64,000 nt of DNA from JAUIAI01 sp050633665 (GTDB lineage: Bacteria > Pseudomonadota > Gammaproteobacteria > Burkholderiales > Burkholderiaceae_E). The stretch lies in contig JBOEGY010000008.1 in NCBI GenBank assembly GCA_050633665.1, positions 310,001 through 374,000 on the forward strand, written 5' to 3'. Of this stretch, positions 8,169-17,706 are shown piece after piece. The first letter of the stretch is position 1, and every line of letters begins with the position of its first letter. The translations under genes and the position numbers were made by a program. The notes beneath the pieces are model-generated. The model ran no database searches and was not told the origin of the DNA. It was given only the letters and a program-made list of their open reading frames with translations.

Positions 8169-9605
8169 TCAACCCTTATGCGACACTTTCTTGGTTTGGC
8201 GGCCTTTTCGGACCGGTTTTTCATAAGGATTGGAACTGGTTCGAAACTCCACTCGGAGCGGTGTGCCGTCTAATTTGAACTCTTTACGAAACACGCCTTC
8301 CAGGTAACGGGTGTAGGACGCGGAGATATGATTGAGCGCATTGCCGTGCACCACAATGATCGGCGGATTCTGGCCGCCCTGGTGGGCATAGCGCAACTTG
8401 GGCCGAATCGGCCCTTTACGAGGCGGCTCCTGACGCTGAACGGCAGCCTGCATCACCCGCGTAATCTTGGGCGTGGACAGCTTGGACATTGCCGCAGCGT
8501 AAGCCGCATCGACAGATTTTAATAACGCGCCAATCCCTTGCGCCTTGAGTGCCGAGACAAAGTGAAACCGCGCAAAAGACAGAAAATGGAATTTTCGTTC
8601 GACCTCGGTCTTGAGCCAGCGCCTCTGTTCGGAGTCAGGTAGGTCCCATTTGTTGACAGCAACCACCAGTGCCCTGCCCGCCTCCATGATGTGGCCGGCC
8701 AGGTGAGCGTCCTGGTCACTGATGGTTTCACCCGCATCCAGAAGCAAAATACAGACGTTGCAAGCCTCGATCGCCTGAAGTGTCTTGATGATCGAAAATT
8801 TTTCGATGGCCTGTGACACCTTGGCCCGCCGCCGGACCCCGGCCGTGTCAATCAGTGTGTAGCTCTGCCCGGCACGCTCGAACTCTACCGATATGGAATC
8901 TCTGGTCGTACCGGGCTGATCGAAAGCAACCATTCGCTCCTCGCCCAGCAAGGTATTGATCAGGGTCGATTTGCCCACATTCGGACGACCAATCACGGCA
9001 ATTCGAACCCGCCAGTCGGTTTCCTGTTCGGCGTCGGCGCCTGACTCGGGCTGGTCAGGCTTTCCGGCCGCCGGCTCAGCCCGCAAAGCCTCATCGCCAA
9101 GCAAAACCTGCTCGATCATTTCAGCCACGCCATCGCCGTGGGCAGACGAGATCGCCATTGGCTCACCAAGCCCCAGCTCGTGGAACTCGGCGCTCACATT
9201 GGCGCGGCGCATCCCTTCGGTTTTGTTAACGACAACATGAACTTTGTCAGTATGCCGTCGCAGCTCCTGGGTAATGTCAAGGTCATGCGGAACCAGTCCG
9301 TCGCGACCGTCGACAACGAACAGGATGATGTCAGCCTCGACCAGTGCTTGCCGGGTCTGTTTGGCCATCGCCGAGCTGATGCCCTGCTTGCTATCAGGTT
9401 CAAATCCACCGGTATCAACGACGAAATAAGGGATAGGCCCCATTCGCCCCCGGCCGTATTGACGGTCGCGGGTCAGGCCCGGCAGATCGGCAACCAGTGC
9501 GTCACGTGAACGCGTGAGTCGGTTGAACAAAGTGGATTTGCCGACATTGGGCCTGCCAATCAGGACAACAACCGGCAGCAAGCCGTCGCTGGGCAACTCA
9601 GTCAT
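8169..9605 (-). CDS. der: Ribosome biogenesis GTPase Der (EngA)
   Basis: Double-GTPase needed for maturation of the 50S ribosomal subunit. The 478-residue protein contains two G domains: GRPNVGKSTLFNRLT near residue 17 with DTGGFE, and GRPNVGKSTLINTLLG in the second half with DTAGVRRR and NKWD. A C-terminal KH-like domain follows (GNALNHISASYTRYLEGVFRKEF) and a basic tail ending KGRQTKKVSHKG. A short acidic linker (QPESGADAEQE) joins the G domains. The bamB stop and der start are directly adjacent (TGAATG), as expected for a coupled pair. Confidence 0.97.
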   Translation of the reverse strand: MTELPSDGLLPVVVLIGRPNVGKSTLFNRLTRSRDALVADLPGLTRDRQYGRGRMGPIPYFVVDTGGFEPDSKQGISSAMAKQTRQALVEADIILFVVDGRDGLVPHDLDITQELRRHTDKVHVVVNKTEGMRRANVSAEFHELGLGEPMAISSAHGDGVAEMIEQVLLGDEALRAEPAAGKPDQPESGADAEQETDWRVRIAVIGRPNVGKSTLINTLLGEERMVAFDQPGTTRDSISVEFERAGQSYTLIDTAGVRRRAKVSQAIEKFSIIKTLQAIEACNVCILLLDAGETISDQDAHLAGHIMEAGRALVVAVNKWDLPDSEQRRWLKTEVERKFHFLSFARFHFVSALKAQGIGALLKSVDAAYAAAMSKLSTPKITRVMQAAVQRQEPPRKGPIRPKLRYAHQGGQNPPIIVVHGNALNHISASYTRYLEGVFRKEFKLDGTPLRVEFRTSSNPYEKPVRKGRQTKKVSHKG

Positions 9606-10742
9606 TCAGGCCGCCAGTGCGGCAAGCATGCCGTCAGAAGTCTGAACAATCACATGCAGCTTGTCTTGCAGATAAACCGGCGACGGCACCGAGACAATTT
9701 GCGAGCCGTCGGTTTCGACCCGACCGATAACGCGACCATCCTGAGCATCGAGCACATGGACGACGCCGCCTGCGTCGCCAATCCAGATTTTGCCGTCGAT
9801 CATTGCCGGCGAAGCTAGTCGCCGGCCGCGCAGACCGTCTTGCTCCCAAAGAGCCAGTTGGCTTCGCGTATAGGCATGAACACGGCCGCTGATATCGGCA
9901 ACGACAACCTGCCTGGCATCCACGGCTACCCCGCTGCCGGCTTTAATGTCTTGCGACCAGACTGTCGCCCCGTCAGAACTGTCCAGGCAGGTCAATCGCC
10001 CCTGATAGGCAGCGGCGCAGATATTAGAGCCACTGACTGACGGCATCCCGATCACATCGGTAATCCGCTCTATCTCGTTCGCGCCGCGAGGCACGGAGAT
10101 TCGCGCCTCCCAGCGACTGGCACCGGTACTGAGCGACAAGGCGACAATTCGCCCGCTGGCCATGCCAACATACGCGCTCGATAAATCGACCGCGATCGCG
10201 GCATTCTGGCGCAGCACCAGGGCCGGGTTCTGCTGGGCGAACAACCAGCGGCGCTTGCCATCGGCAACATCGTAGGAAACCACGGTGCTGTTGCTGAGCC
10301 GCAGGATCACCTGACCGCTCTGTATGACTGGGATCGTCAAAGGCTCGGCGCCGAGATCGACAAACCACAAGGTCTTGCCTGTCTCATCGAACGCATGCAT
10401 CACGCCATCAGTATCAACCACGACAACCGACGAGCCATCAACCGCCGGCCCTGCTGCAAGCGGCCGGCCGGCATCAAATTCTCGCAGCGTCTCGCCGGAC
10501 AAGGCATCAACCGAGACAACCTCACCTGCCTGATTTGCGACCCAGATTGAGGAATCACTGACGACCGGCGCAAACCCGACTCCGGCCTCACCGAAGTCTT
10601 CTTCCCAAACCATACGAGCCTGGTTCTTGATCAGCGAACCGAGTTCGGTGAGCGGCGGCGGCCCGCTTGAGGCACAAGCCCCCAGCGCCCCCAACACCGG
10701 AACCGAAATCAGTTTCAAGCAGTCACGCCGTTGCCGGTCCAT
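9606..10742 (-). CDS. bamB: Outer membrane assembly lipoprotein BamB
   Basis: Lipoprotein of the BAM complex that helps insert beta-barrel proteins into the outer membrane. The 378-residue protein has a signal peptide ending in lipobox LGAC, with acylated Cys23. The body is an eight-bladed PQQ-type beta propeller with recurring blade signatures such as GEVVSVDALSGETLREF, GVMHAFDETGKTLWFVDLG, GRLTCLDSSDGATVWSQ and GVVHVLDAQDGRVIGR. It sits between the yfgM-like gene (3-base gap) and der, the usual bamB-der arrangement. Confidence 0.95.
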   Translation of the reverse strand: MDRQRRDCLKLISVPVLGALGACASSGPPPLTELGSLIKNQARMVWEEDFGEAGVGFAPVVSDSSIWVANQAGEVVSVDALSGETLREFDAGRPLAAGPAVDGSSVVVVDTDGVMHAFDETGKTLWFVDLGAEPLTIPVIQSGQVILRLSNSTVVSYDVADGKRRWLFAQQNPALVLRQNAAIAVDLSSAYVGMASGRIVALSLSTGASRWEARISVPRGANEIERITDVIGMPSVSGSNICAAAYQGRLTCLDSSDGATVWSQDIKAGSGVAVDARQVVVADISGRVHAYTRSQLALWEQDGLRGRRLASPAMIDGKIWIGDAGGVVHVLDAQDGRVIGRVETDGSQIVSVPSPVYLQDKLHVIVQTSDGMLAALAA

Positions 10743-10745
10743 GAA

Positions 10746-11384
10746 TCAGGCTCCGCCTTTGAGCGAGTCAAGTTTGAGCTGAATGGTCGCACTGGCGCCG
10801 CGGACACCGCCCAGGCTTTCCAACGCGGCCTGATAAGCAGCAACGGCTTCTTCCGTGCGCCCCAGCTCTGCCAGCAGATCACCGCGCCGGTCGTGAGCCT
10901 GAGAATGAAAGGCGTCCGGCATTTGCTCGATGTTCAATAGCGCCAGGCCTTGTTCAGCCTGTTTCTGATCGAGCAAGACACCAGCCAGGCGCAAGCGCGC
11001 GATTGGCGCGAATTCTGTATCGGGGGAATTGTCGATAATCCAGCGCAATGCCTGCGCTGCGGCATCCAGGTCTTTTGCTTCGAAATGAGCCTTCGCCGCT
11101 ACCAGCGCCCCCATCGGAGCCAGGATAGAACCACCGTATTCGTCCAGCAATGTCTGCGACGCGCCGTTGATCCGGGCGGTGTCTTTGTCTTTGACCGCAG
11201 TCTTTAACACTGAAAAAGCTGTTGCTGCCTTGGCAGCCTCGTTCTGTTGATACCAGCCCCACAATCGATAGCCGGCCACGCTAAGCGCAACAATGGTGAC
11301 GACAGTCAGAATGAACGTTCCGTTCTTGTTCCAGAACGATTTTATCTGATCGATCTGGTCTTGTTCTTCGAAGTTATAAGCCAT
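10746..11384 (-). CDS. YfgM-like tetratricopeptide membrane protein
   Basis: Ancillary translocon-associated protein of the YfgM/DUF2133 family, thought to link SecYEG with periplasmic chaperones. The 212-residue protein begins MAYNFEEQDQIDQIKSFWNKN. It has one transmembrane helix (about residues 22-44) and a periplasmic alpha-helical TPR-like domain with Ala-rich repeats (LVAAKAHFEAKDLDAAAQALR, RGDLLAELGRTEEAVAAYQAAL). Position between hisS and bamB is the usual place for this family. It starts 6 bases after the hisS stop. Confidence 0.9.
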   Translation of the reverse strand: MAYNFEEQDQIDQIKSFWNKNGTFILTVVTIVALSVAGYRLWGWYQQNEAAKAATAFSVLKTAVKDKDTARINGASQTLLDEYGGSILAPMGALVAAKAHFEAKDLDAAAQALRWIIDNSPDTEFAPIARLRLAGVLLDQKQAEQGLALLNIEQMPDAFHSQAHDRRGDLLAELGRTEEAVAAYQAALESLGGVRGASATIQLKLDSLKGGA

Positions 11385-11390
11385 AGGTGT

Positions 11391-12737
11391 CTAGTGATGG
11401 GTTGGTGGTATTTGCCCGGTTGCATCGGGATCATCTGGTGCAGCCGGGTCGTCGTCATCCTGATCAAACTGTCCGACGATCAGGCTCATGACGGCCTCAG
11501 GTAAATCTTCAATGGCAACGGTCGACTGTTCTGCTTCACGGTCGCGCAGTGGCTTCACGCCCGCCCGTCCCTGTTCGGCTTCGTCGTCGCCGATGATGAC
11601 GGCAACCACCGCACCCGAAGCGTCAGCACGCTTGAACTGGGACTTAGGGCTGCCGCCCCCGCAGTGCAGGGTCACGTCGAGACCGATATCACGCATTCTT
11701 TCGGCCGCCTGAAACGCGGCCTCGCCAGCAGATCCGCCGAACTGAACAACATAGACGTCAGGTGTGATGACTGGCGTCATCGCGTGTTGCTCACGCAAAA
11801 GCTCAAGGACACGTTCCACGCCCAGCGCCCAGCCACAGCCATGCGACGGTTTGCCGCCGAGCATTTCAATCAGTGGATCATAGCGGCCGCCGCCACAGAG
11901 CGTAAGACCGCCGGCGACCCACTCGAAGACAGTCAGGTTGTAATAATCCAGGCCGCGAACCAGCCTGGGGTTGATCTCAAACGGCATATTCTGCGATCGC
12001 AGCAAAGCCTGAAGCTGCTCAAAGTGGGCAAGCGACTCAACACCAAGATGTTCAATTAAGGACGGCGCCTCTTCGACCAGCGCCTGCATTGCCGGATTCT
12101 TGGTGTCCAGGATTCTCAGCGGATTGCTGTGTAATCGCCGCACGGCGTCGTCGTCAAGCTGGTCTTTGTGAGCTTCGAAGTAGGTAATCAGCGCTGATCG
12201 ATGGGCCTGACGTTCGGCGCTTTGCCCGAGGCAGTTGATTTGCAGCTTCACGCCTTCCAGCCCAAGGTCATCCCACAAGCGTTGGCCCAGCATGATGAGT
12301 TCGGCATCAGCCTGCGCCGAAGCGACACCAAAGAACTCGGCACCGACCTGATGGAACTGCCGGTAACGCCCTTTTTGCGGGCGCTCGTGGCGAAACATTG
12401 GCCCGCTGTACCACAGTCGCTGTGGTCCGTCGTAGGTCAGGTTGTGTTCAATGCTTGCTCGCACCACGCCGGCAGTATTTTCGGGCCGTAACGTCAACGC
12501 GTCGCCATTCAAAGAGTCTTCGAACGAGTACATTTCCTTTTCGACAATATCGGTCACTTCACCGATGCCTCTGACGAACAAACCCGTTGGCTCAACAATC
12601 GGCGTGCGAATCCGGCGATAGCCATAGCTGAGCATCGTACTGGCCACTGACTCCTCAAGATGGTTCCATAGCGCCTCATCAGCCGGAAGTATGTCGTTCA
12701 TGCCGCGCACAGCACGGATTTTCTGAGGCTTGCTCAT
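11391..12737 (-). CDS. hisS: Histidyl-tRNA synthetase
   Basis: Class II synthetase charging tRNA-His. The 448-residue protein shows motif 2 (YSGPMFRHERPQKGRYRQFHQ), the HisA motif (RGLDYYNLTVFEW), the loop LCGGGRYDPLIEMLGG and motif 3 (GCGWALGVERV), followed by the anticodon-binding domain (DVYVVQFGG onward). The last 25 or so residues form an Asp/Pro-rich tail ending THH, beyond the usual family end. Its ATG overlaps the ispG stop by four bases (ATGA), so it is probably co-translated with ispG. Confidence 0.97.
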   Translation of the reverse strand: MSKPQKIRAVRGMNDILPADEALWNHLEESVASTMLSYGYRRIRTPIVEPTGLFVRGIGEVTDIVEKEMYSFEDSLNGDALTLRPENTAGVVRASIEHNLTYDGPQRLWYSGPMFRHERPQKGRYRQFHQVGAEFFGVASAQADAELIMLGQRLWDDLGLEGVKLQINCLGQSAERQAHRSALITYFEAHKDQLDDDAVRRLHSNPLRILDTKNPAMQALVEEAPSLIEHLGVESLAHFEQLQALLRSQNMPFEINPRLVRGLDYYNLTVFEWVAGGLTLCGGGRYDPLIEMLGGKPSHGCGWALGVERVLELLREQHAMTPVITPDVYVVQFGGSAGEAAFQAAERMRDIGLDVTLHCGGGSPKSQFKRADASGAVVAVIIGDDEAEQGRAGVKPLRDREAEQSTVAIEDLPEAVMSLIVGQFDQDDDDPAAPDDPDATGQIPPTHH

Positions 12738-14044
12738 GCTTGTTCCATCGATTTTGAACCTGAGCCATAACGACGCTCAACGTAGTTGTTCACGATCGCC
12801 TGGAAGTCTTCGGCGATCCGGTCGCCCTTGAGGGTGACTGAACGCTCGCCGTCAACAAAGACTGGTGCAACCGGCGCCTCGCCCGAACCCGGCAATGAAA
12901 TCCCGATATCGGCATGTTTGCTCTCGCCCGGACCGTTGACGACACAACCCATCACCGCGACCTGCATGGTTTCGACCCCTGGCAGTCGTTCACGCCAGAC
13001 CGGCATCTGGTCCCGCAGGTAGGTCTGTATGGAATCTGCGAGCTCCTGAAACACGGTACTGGTCGTGCGACCACACCCCGGGCAGGCAACCACCTGCGGG
13101 GCAAACGCGCGCAGACCCATGGTTTGCAGAATTTCCTGGGCAACGACCACCTCGCGGGTCCGCGGCCCGCCCGGATCCGGCGTGAGCGACACCCGGATGG
13201 TGTCGCCAATCCCCATTTGCAGCAACACGCCCAGTGCAGTGGACGAAGCCACAATGCCCTTACTGCCCATACCGGCTTCGGTCAGGCCCAGATGTAAGGC
13301 ATAGTCGCCGCGCGAGGCCAGTGATCGATACACGCTGATCAGATCTTGAACTGCTGAGACCTTGGCCGACAGGATAATTGATTGCTGACTCAGTCCAACA
13401 TCCCGAGCCTGGCTGGCGCTATCCAGCGCCGATTGCACCAAGGCCTCTCGCATGACTTCGCGAGCATCCCAGGGGGTATCACGCTCGCTGTTTTCATCCA
13501 TCAGCCGGGCGAGCAGTTTCTGATCGAGACTGCCCCAGTTCACACCAATGCGAACCGCTTTGTCGTATTCGCAGGCGATTTCGATCATCTGCGAGAAATT
13601 ATCGTCACGCCGCTTACCCGCGCCAACATTGCCGGGATTAATCCGGTACTTGTCGAGAACGCGGGCGCACTCGGGGAAATCCCGGAGCAGTTTGTGCCCG
13701 TTGTAATGAAAATCCCCCACCAGTGGCACATTCACATTCATGCGCTCAAGTTGCTCACGGATTGCCGGTACCGCCTCTGCCGCCTGAGCGGTATTAACGG
13801 TAATGCGGACCATCTCGGAGCCTGCATGGGCGAGATCCCGAATCTGAATAGCGGTAGCAATCGCTTCTGCCGTATCGGTGTTAGTCATTGACTGCACACG
13901 AATTGGCGCGTCGCCACCGACGGTAACCGGTGCCACACCATTCTGCCCGCCGACGGTCACCTGGTGGGTCATAAGACGGCTGGCTGGGCCGAATGCCATC
14001 GGGCTTGATGCCACCCTGTCGCGGGTAGCGTTTTGATTAGACAT
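12734..14044 (-). CDS. ispG: 4-hydroxy-3-methylbut-2-enyl diphosphate synthase
   Basis: [4Fe-4S] enzyme of the MEP isoprenoid pathway, reducing MEcPP to HMBPP. The 436-residue protein starts with a longer N-terminus than the E. coli enzyme and has a TIM-barrel half (RVQSMTNTDT, VPLVGDFHYNGHKLL, RINPGNVG, VRIGVNWGSLDQKLL). The cluster ligands are ACPGCGRTTS (two Cys) and GCVVNGPGE (third Cys). It follows rodZ by 58 bases. Its stop overlaps the hisS start. Confidence 0.96.
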   Translation of the reverse strand: MSNQNATRDRVASSPMAFGPASRLMTHQVTVGGQNGVAPVTVGGDAPIRVQSMTNTDTAEAIATAIQIRDLAHAGSEMVRITVNTAQAAEAVPAIREQLERMNVNVPLVGDFHYNGHKLLRDFPECARVLDKYRINPGNVGAGKRRDDNFSQMIEIACEYDKAVRIGVNWGSLDQKLLARLMDENSERDTPWDAREVMREALVQSALDSASQARDVGLSQQSIILSAKVSAVQDLISVYRSLASRGDYALHLGLTEAGMGSKGIVASSTALGVLLQMGIGDTIRVSLTPDPGGPRTREVVVAQEILQTMGLRAFAPQVVACPGCGRTTSTVFQELADSIQTYLRDQMPVWRERLPGVETMQVAVMGCVVNGPGESKHADIGISLPGSGEAPVAPVFVDGERSVTLKGDRIAEDFQAIVNNYVERRYGSGSKSMEQA

Positions 14045-14102
14045 CTGGGAACTCTTGAAGCATCACGTGGCAGGCCAATCGACCAAGCCTCAACGGGCTG
14101 GA

Positions 14103-15149
14103 CTAATTAAGCGTGAATTGCGCGATGCCTTTGTTGTTGATCTTGCTCTGCAGGTTGATCACCTGCCCTCGAAACTCAATCATAACGCCGTCAGGATTGC
14201 CAATCTTGACCTCCATGGGAGGTCTCCCGTCAAGGGTAAACGACTGGCCGCCATCTTTGTTTCCGTCAAGCAACTTGATGCCGTCTTTGTGACTGATGTC
14301 GATCCATGAGCGCTTCTTGAAATGCACATGGACCGGCTCGCTATCAGGCATTTGCACCGGAAATACAGTCATTCCGGCGCGCGGCGCGACGACCGGCTCC
14401 ACGATCGGTTCCGGTACCCGGGCCGGTTTTTCTGTCAGTGCCGCCTGCTTCACGGGAGCAGGCGAATCCGGGTTTGCGACAGTTCGCATCATCATGCCAC
14501 TGGCGCGAATCGTAACGGGCAGCGCAGCGACCTGGGTCATTTTCAGGCGGCCGTTTGCGCCAACACTTTTCTCGACCGCCGGAGTGGTCGAGGCAGGCAG
14601 ATTCGGCGACTCAACACCCGGAATCGGCACCACCTGAACTGATCGCGAGCCGGAACCGCTGTCGGTCTGCGCCAGCAACAAGACGACGGTGCCGAGCAAC
14701 ACGGTGCCGGCAACCGCGCCAATCATCATCGGCCAGGACCCCAGCGAAAACGAAACCCTGGAGCGCGCGCGGCTGCCGGCAGCCCGGTGCAGCACTTTGG
14801 TTTGATCGGAAGCTGCGATGGTGGGTTGCAATACGGTCGCCTGGGCGAACCCGCCGACATGATCCACCAGCGCAGTGACATCGACATCAATCAGCCGCCC
14901 ATAAGACCGTAAGCCAGCGCGCACAAACGCCAGATCAGGCAACTGCTCCCAACGTTCCGCGTCAAAAGCGTTCACCTGGGCGACCGAAAAATTCAGCCGA
15001 CTGGCGACCGCCTCGGCACTGAGTCCCGCACGGGCGCGCGCCTGCGCAAGTTGCTCACCCGTGGTGACTTGCCGAAGATCGAAATCCGGGCTTCTGGCAG
15101 CCTCAGGCAACGCGACCTCCAACAAACTGGCAGAAGACTCATTCTTCAT
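14103..15149 (-). CDS. rodZ: RodZ-like cell-shape protein (HTH, membrane anchor, DUF4115)
   Basis: Bitopic protein that links MreB filaments to the elongation machinery. The 348-residue protein has an N-terminal HTH_25-type fold (GEQLAQARARAGLSAEAVASRL about residues 30-95, with the typical ELPDLAFVRAGLRSYGRLI-like continuation). A transmembrane helix follows at about 140-160 (PMMIGAVAGTVLLGTVVLLL), then a Pro/Ala-rich linker and a periplasmic DUF4115 domain (FKKRSWIDISHKDG, LDGNKDGGQSFTLDG, GQVINLQSKI). Its start overlaps the pilF stop by 11 bases. rodZ between pilF and ispG is the conserved order. Confidence 0.9.
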   Translation of the reverse strand: MKNESSASLLEVALPEAARSPDFDLRQVTTGEQLAQARARAGLSAEAVASRLNFSVAQVNAFDAERWEQLPDLAFVRAGLRSYGRLIDVDVTALVDHVGGFAQATVLQPTIAASDQTKVLHRAAGSRARSRVSFSLGSWPMMIGAVAGTVLLGTVVLLLAQTDSGSGSRSVQVVPIPGVESPNLPASTTPAVEKSVGANGRLKMTQVAALPVTIRASGMMMRTVANPDSPAPVKQAALTEKPARVPEPIVEPVVAPRAGMTVFPVQMPDSEPVHVHFKKRSWIDISHKDGIKLLDGNKDGGQSFTLDGRPPMEVKIGNPDGVMIEFRGQVINLQSKINNKGIAQFTLN

Positions 15150-15939
15150 TGGTACGCCCCTGACGCAGCAGGGATGCCTCGCGGGAACCCGGGAATTGAC
15201 GCCTGAGCTGCGTCGCCAGACTCAGGTAACCATCGCGGTTGCCACGGGCCTGCTCCACACGCAGCGCCAGCCAAAGCGTCTGCGCTGAAGGATCGAAAGT
15301 CTTGATCAGGCGCTGTGCATAAAAATGCGCTTTTTCATAGTCTTCGCGATTCAGGTAGATCTCGCCAAGATTGAACATCGCCACCGGGTTTCTCGGGTCA
15401 AGCTTGAAAGCACGTTGCAGGAATTGCTCGGCACGCTCCTCGTCGCCGGTACGACGTAAACAGACGCCGGCATTGTGTAGCGGCTTGGACGGCGAAGAAT
15501 AAATGCGGTCGTTGGCGGCTTGCTCAAACAACGGAATGGCCTCTTCGGCACGCCCGCTCTGGCACAGAAACCAGCCGTAGTTGTTACTGATGTCCGCATT
15601 GCCCGGCGACAATTCCAGCGCTTTCTTGAAACTGGCTTCGGCTTTGGGGGCTTCTTTCAAGTCCATGTAGACCAGACCCAACATGCCATAGGCAGCCGGA
15701 TAATCCGGATCGATTGACAAGGCGGTACGCAATTCTTCAAGCGCCTGAGGGTAATTTCGCTGTTGATAGTAGCCGGCCGCCAACTCAAGTCTGATACGGG
15801 AGCGACGCCGCTCATTGGTATCAATTTCGGCTTTCGGAATCACAGAGAGGTCGTCTGAAGAACCTCCCTCGGGTGACTGAGCCGTAACACAGGCCGCCAG
15901 TGTGGCGGCCAGACCCAGGACAACAAAAAGGCGGATCAT
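15139..15939 (-). CDS. pilF: PilF/PilW type IV pilus assembly lipoprotein (TPR)
   Basis: Pilotin-type lipoprotein that helps the PilQ secretin reach and assemble in the outer membrane. The start is set at the ATG at 15939, which overlaps the rlmN stop as ATGA; a longer open frame upstream runs inside rlmN and is not signal-peptide-like. The 266-residue product has lipobox LAAC with Cys17. At least five tetratricopeptide repeats follow (AAGYYQQRNYPQALEELRTAL, AAYGMLGLVYMDLKEAPKAE, ADISNNYGWFLCQSGRAEEA, LHNAGVCLRRTGDEERAEQF). It complements the chemosensory pil genes at 23-31 kb. Confidence 0.9.
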   Translation of the reverse strand: MIRLFVVLGLAATLAACVTAQSPEGGSSDDLSVIPKAEIDTNERRRSRIRLELAAGYYQQRNYPQALEELRTALSIDPDYPAAYGMLGLVYMDLKEAPKAEASFKKALELSPGNADISNNYGWFLCQSGRAEEAIPLFEQAANDRIYSSPSKPLHNAGVCLRRTGDEERAEQFLQRAFKLDPRNPVAMFNLGEIYLNREDYEKAHFYAQRLIKTFDPSAQTLWLALRVEQARGNRDGYLSLATQLRRQFPGSREASLLRQGRTNEE

Positions 15940-17138
15940 TGACGAACCTCCGTAATGGGCACCACAGAACGGTGACCGGTAGAAACTCTCTGGGCCAGGC
16001 GGGTTCGATCGACGACCTCCCCGGCCAATTGCCCACAGGCGGCGTCGATATCTTCGCCACGCGTTTTTCTGATCGTTGTCACGATGCCGGCGGCATTCAG
16101 ACGACTGGCGAACCGCTGGATTCTCTCCCGGTCTGAACACTCAAGGCCGGAATCAGGAAACGGATTGAACGGGATCAGGTTGAACTTGCAGGGTACGTCT
16201 GCAACCAGATCAATCAGTTGCGCCGCGTGATCCAGGTGATCGTTTACGCCATCAAGCATGACGTACTCAAACGTGATGAAGTCCCGCGGCGCTTTTTGCA
16301 GATAGCGCTGACAGGCAGACATCAGTTCAGCCAGCGGATACTTCTTGTTCAGTGGGACTAACTGGTCACGCAATTTGTCGTTAGGTGCATGAAGCGAAAC
16401 CGCCAGCGCCGACGGACAATCGGCCATCAGCCGGTCCATCATTGGCACCACGCCCGAAGTCGAAACGGTAACCCGCCGCCGTGACAACCCATAGGCATTG
16501 TCATCGAGCAGCAGCCGCAAAGCGGCGAGCATCGGCTGATAGTTCTGCAACGGCTCACCCATGCCCATGAACACGACATTGGTGATTGCCCGCGCGGCAG
16601 GATCGCCGTTATCTTTTGAACCCGGAGAAAAAGCCTGCAAGGCCTGCATCGCATGCCAGACCTGACCGATGATTTCATCGGTGCGCAGGTTGCGCGAAAA
16701 CCCCTGCTTGCCCGTCGAGCAGAACCGGCAGTTCACCGCGCAACCGGCCTGCGTCGAAATGCATAAGGTGCCCCGGTTCACCTCGGGGATGAACACGGTT
16801 TCGATCGCATTGCCAGCGCCAACATCGAGCAACCACTTTCGGGTGCCGTCTGAGGCGATCTGATCGGACACGACCGACGGCGTCACGACCGTGGCGAGGC
16901 GATCGAGCTTGGCGCGCAAGCCCTTGGCCATATCGGTCATAACAGCAAAATCGCTGGCGCCGCGCTGATGCAGCCACTGCAACATTTGACGAGCCCGGAA
17001 CGGCTTCTCGCCAATGGACTCGAAAAAAGCAACCAACCCCTGGCGATCCAGTTCGAGCAGGTTCCGGCGGGGTGAATCAGCGGACTGATCCGCCCCGGTC
17101 AGCGCCTGATCGAGCGTCGCTTGAGATGATTGGGTCAT
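15936..17138 (-). CDS. rlmN: Dual-specificity RNA methyltransferase RlmN
   Basis: Radical SAM enzyme that methylates C2 of A2503 in 23S rRNA and of A37 in some tRNAs. The 400-residue protein has the CX3CX2C cluster motif CAVNCRFCSTGKQGF. It also has the preceding strand ETVFIPEVNRGTLCISTQAG, GMGEPLQNY, SGVVPMMDRL, AVSLHAPND, and the C-terminal catalytic Cys in RKTRGEDIDAACGQL. The N-terminus carries a short extra segment before the RNA-binding domain. It lies 38 bases after ndk. Confidence 0.96.
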   Translation of the reverse strand: MTQSSQATLDQALTGADQSADSPRRNLLELDRQGLVAFFESIGEKPFRARQMLQWLHQRGASDFAVMTDMAKGLRAKLDRLATVVTPSVVSDQIASDGTRKWLLDVGAGNAIETVFIPEVNRGTLCISTQAGCAVNCRFCSTGKQGFSRNLRTDEIIGQVWHAMQALQAFSPGSKDNGDPAARAITNVVFMGMGEPLQNYQPMLAALRLLLDDNAYGLSRRRVTVSTSGVVPMMDRLMADCPSALAVSLHAPNDKLRDQLVPLNKKYPLAELMSACQRYLQKAPRDFITFEYVMLDGVNDHLDHAAQLIDLVADVPCKFNLIPFNPFPDSGLECSDRERIQRFASRLNAAGIVTTIRKTRGEDIDAACGQLAGEVVDRTRLAQRVSTGHRSVVPITEVRQ

Positions 17139-17176
17139 GGGGTTTGCAGCCGGCGTGGCTTGTTGCCTGGAACCAC

Positions 17177-17599
17177 TTAGCGCGAGTAAACCGACATGCC
17201 GGGAAAGAAGAAGCTGATCTCTTCCGCTGCGGTTTCCGGGCCGTCAGAGCCATGCACGGCATTGGCGTCGATGCTGTCGGCGAAATCGGCACGAATCGTA
17301 CCGGCGTCAGCCTCCTTCGGGTTTGTTGCGCCCATCAGGTCGCGGTTTTTCTGGATGGCGTTCTCTCCTTCGAGAACCTGCAACATCACCGGCCCTGAAA
17401 TCATGAATTCAACCAGATCCTTAAAGAAGGGACGCTCTTTGTGAACCCCGTAAAAAGCTTCCGCCTGACCACGCGACAAGTGAATCATTTGTGAGGCAAC
17501 AATTTTCAGACCAGCGCCTTCAAAACGGCTGTAGATCTGTCCGATCACATTCTTGGCAACGGCGTCGGGCTTAATGATTGAAAAAGTTCGTTCGGTCAT
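17177..17599 (-). CDS. ndk: Nucleoside diphosphate kinase
   Basis: Balances nucleoside triphosphate pools by transferring the gamma phosphate through a phosphohistidine. The 140-residue protein has the standard elements: TFSIIKPDAVAKN with Lys near residue 11, GVHKERPFFKDLVEFM, and the active-site His motif NAVHGSDGPETAAEEI. It is the first gene of the ndk-rlmN-pilF-rodZ-ispG-hisS run. The 107-base gap upstream to rlmD presumably holds its promoter, but I could not assign convincing hexamers there. Confidence 0.97.
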   Translation of the reverse strand: MTERTFSIIKPDAVAKNVIGQIYSRFEGAGLKIVASQMIHLSRGQAEAFYGVHKERPFFKDLVEFMISGPVMLQVLEGENAIQKNRDLMGATNPKEADAGTIRADFADSIDANAVHGSDGPETAAEEISFFFPGMSVYSR

Positions 17600-17706
17600 G
17601 ATTTGATTCGCTATGTTATTGAGGATTTTCAGGTGGATTTAGTAACCTTACAGTTTAACATAGGCAACACAGCTAAGCTTCTGTTTTCTGGAGAGATTTA
17701 ACTCAA

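Noticed and set aside
15940..16140. N-terminal extension of pilF into rlmN
   Set aside because: The upstream part is Arg-rich, not a signal peptide; the lipoprotein signal begins at the ATG at 15939.
17600..17706. Promoter for ndk
   Set aside because: TTGCCT and TACTAA are spaced by 17 bases but match the -10 consensus poorly, so no promoter is claimed.
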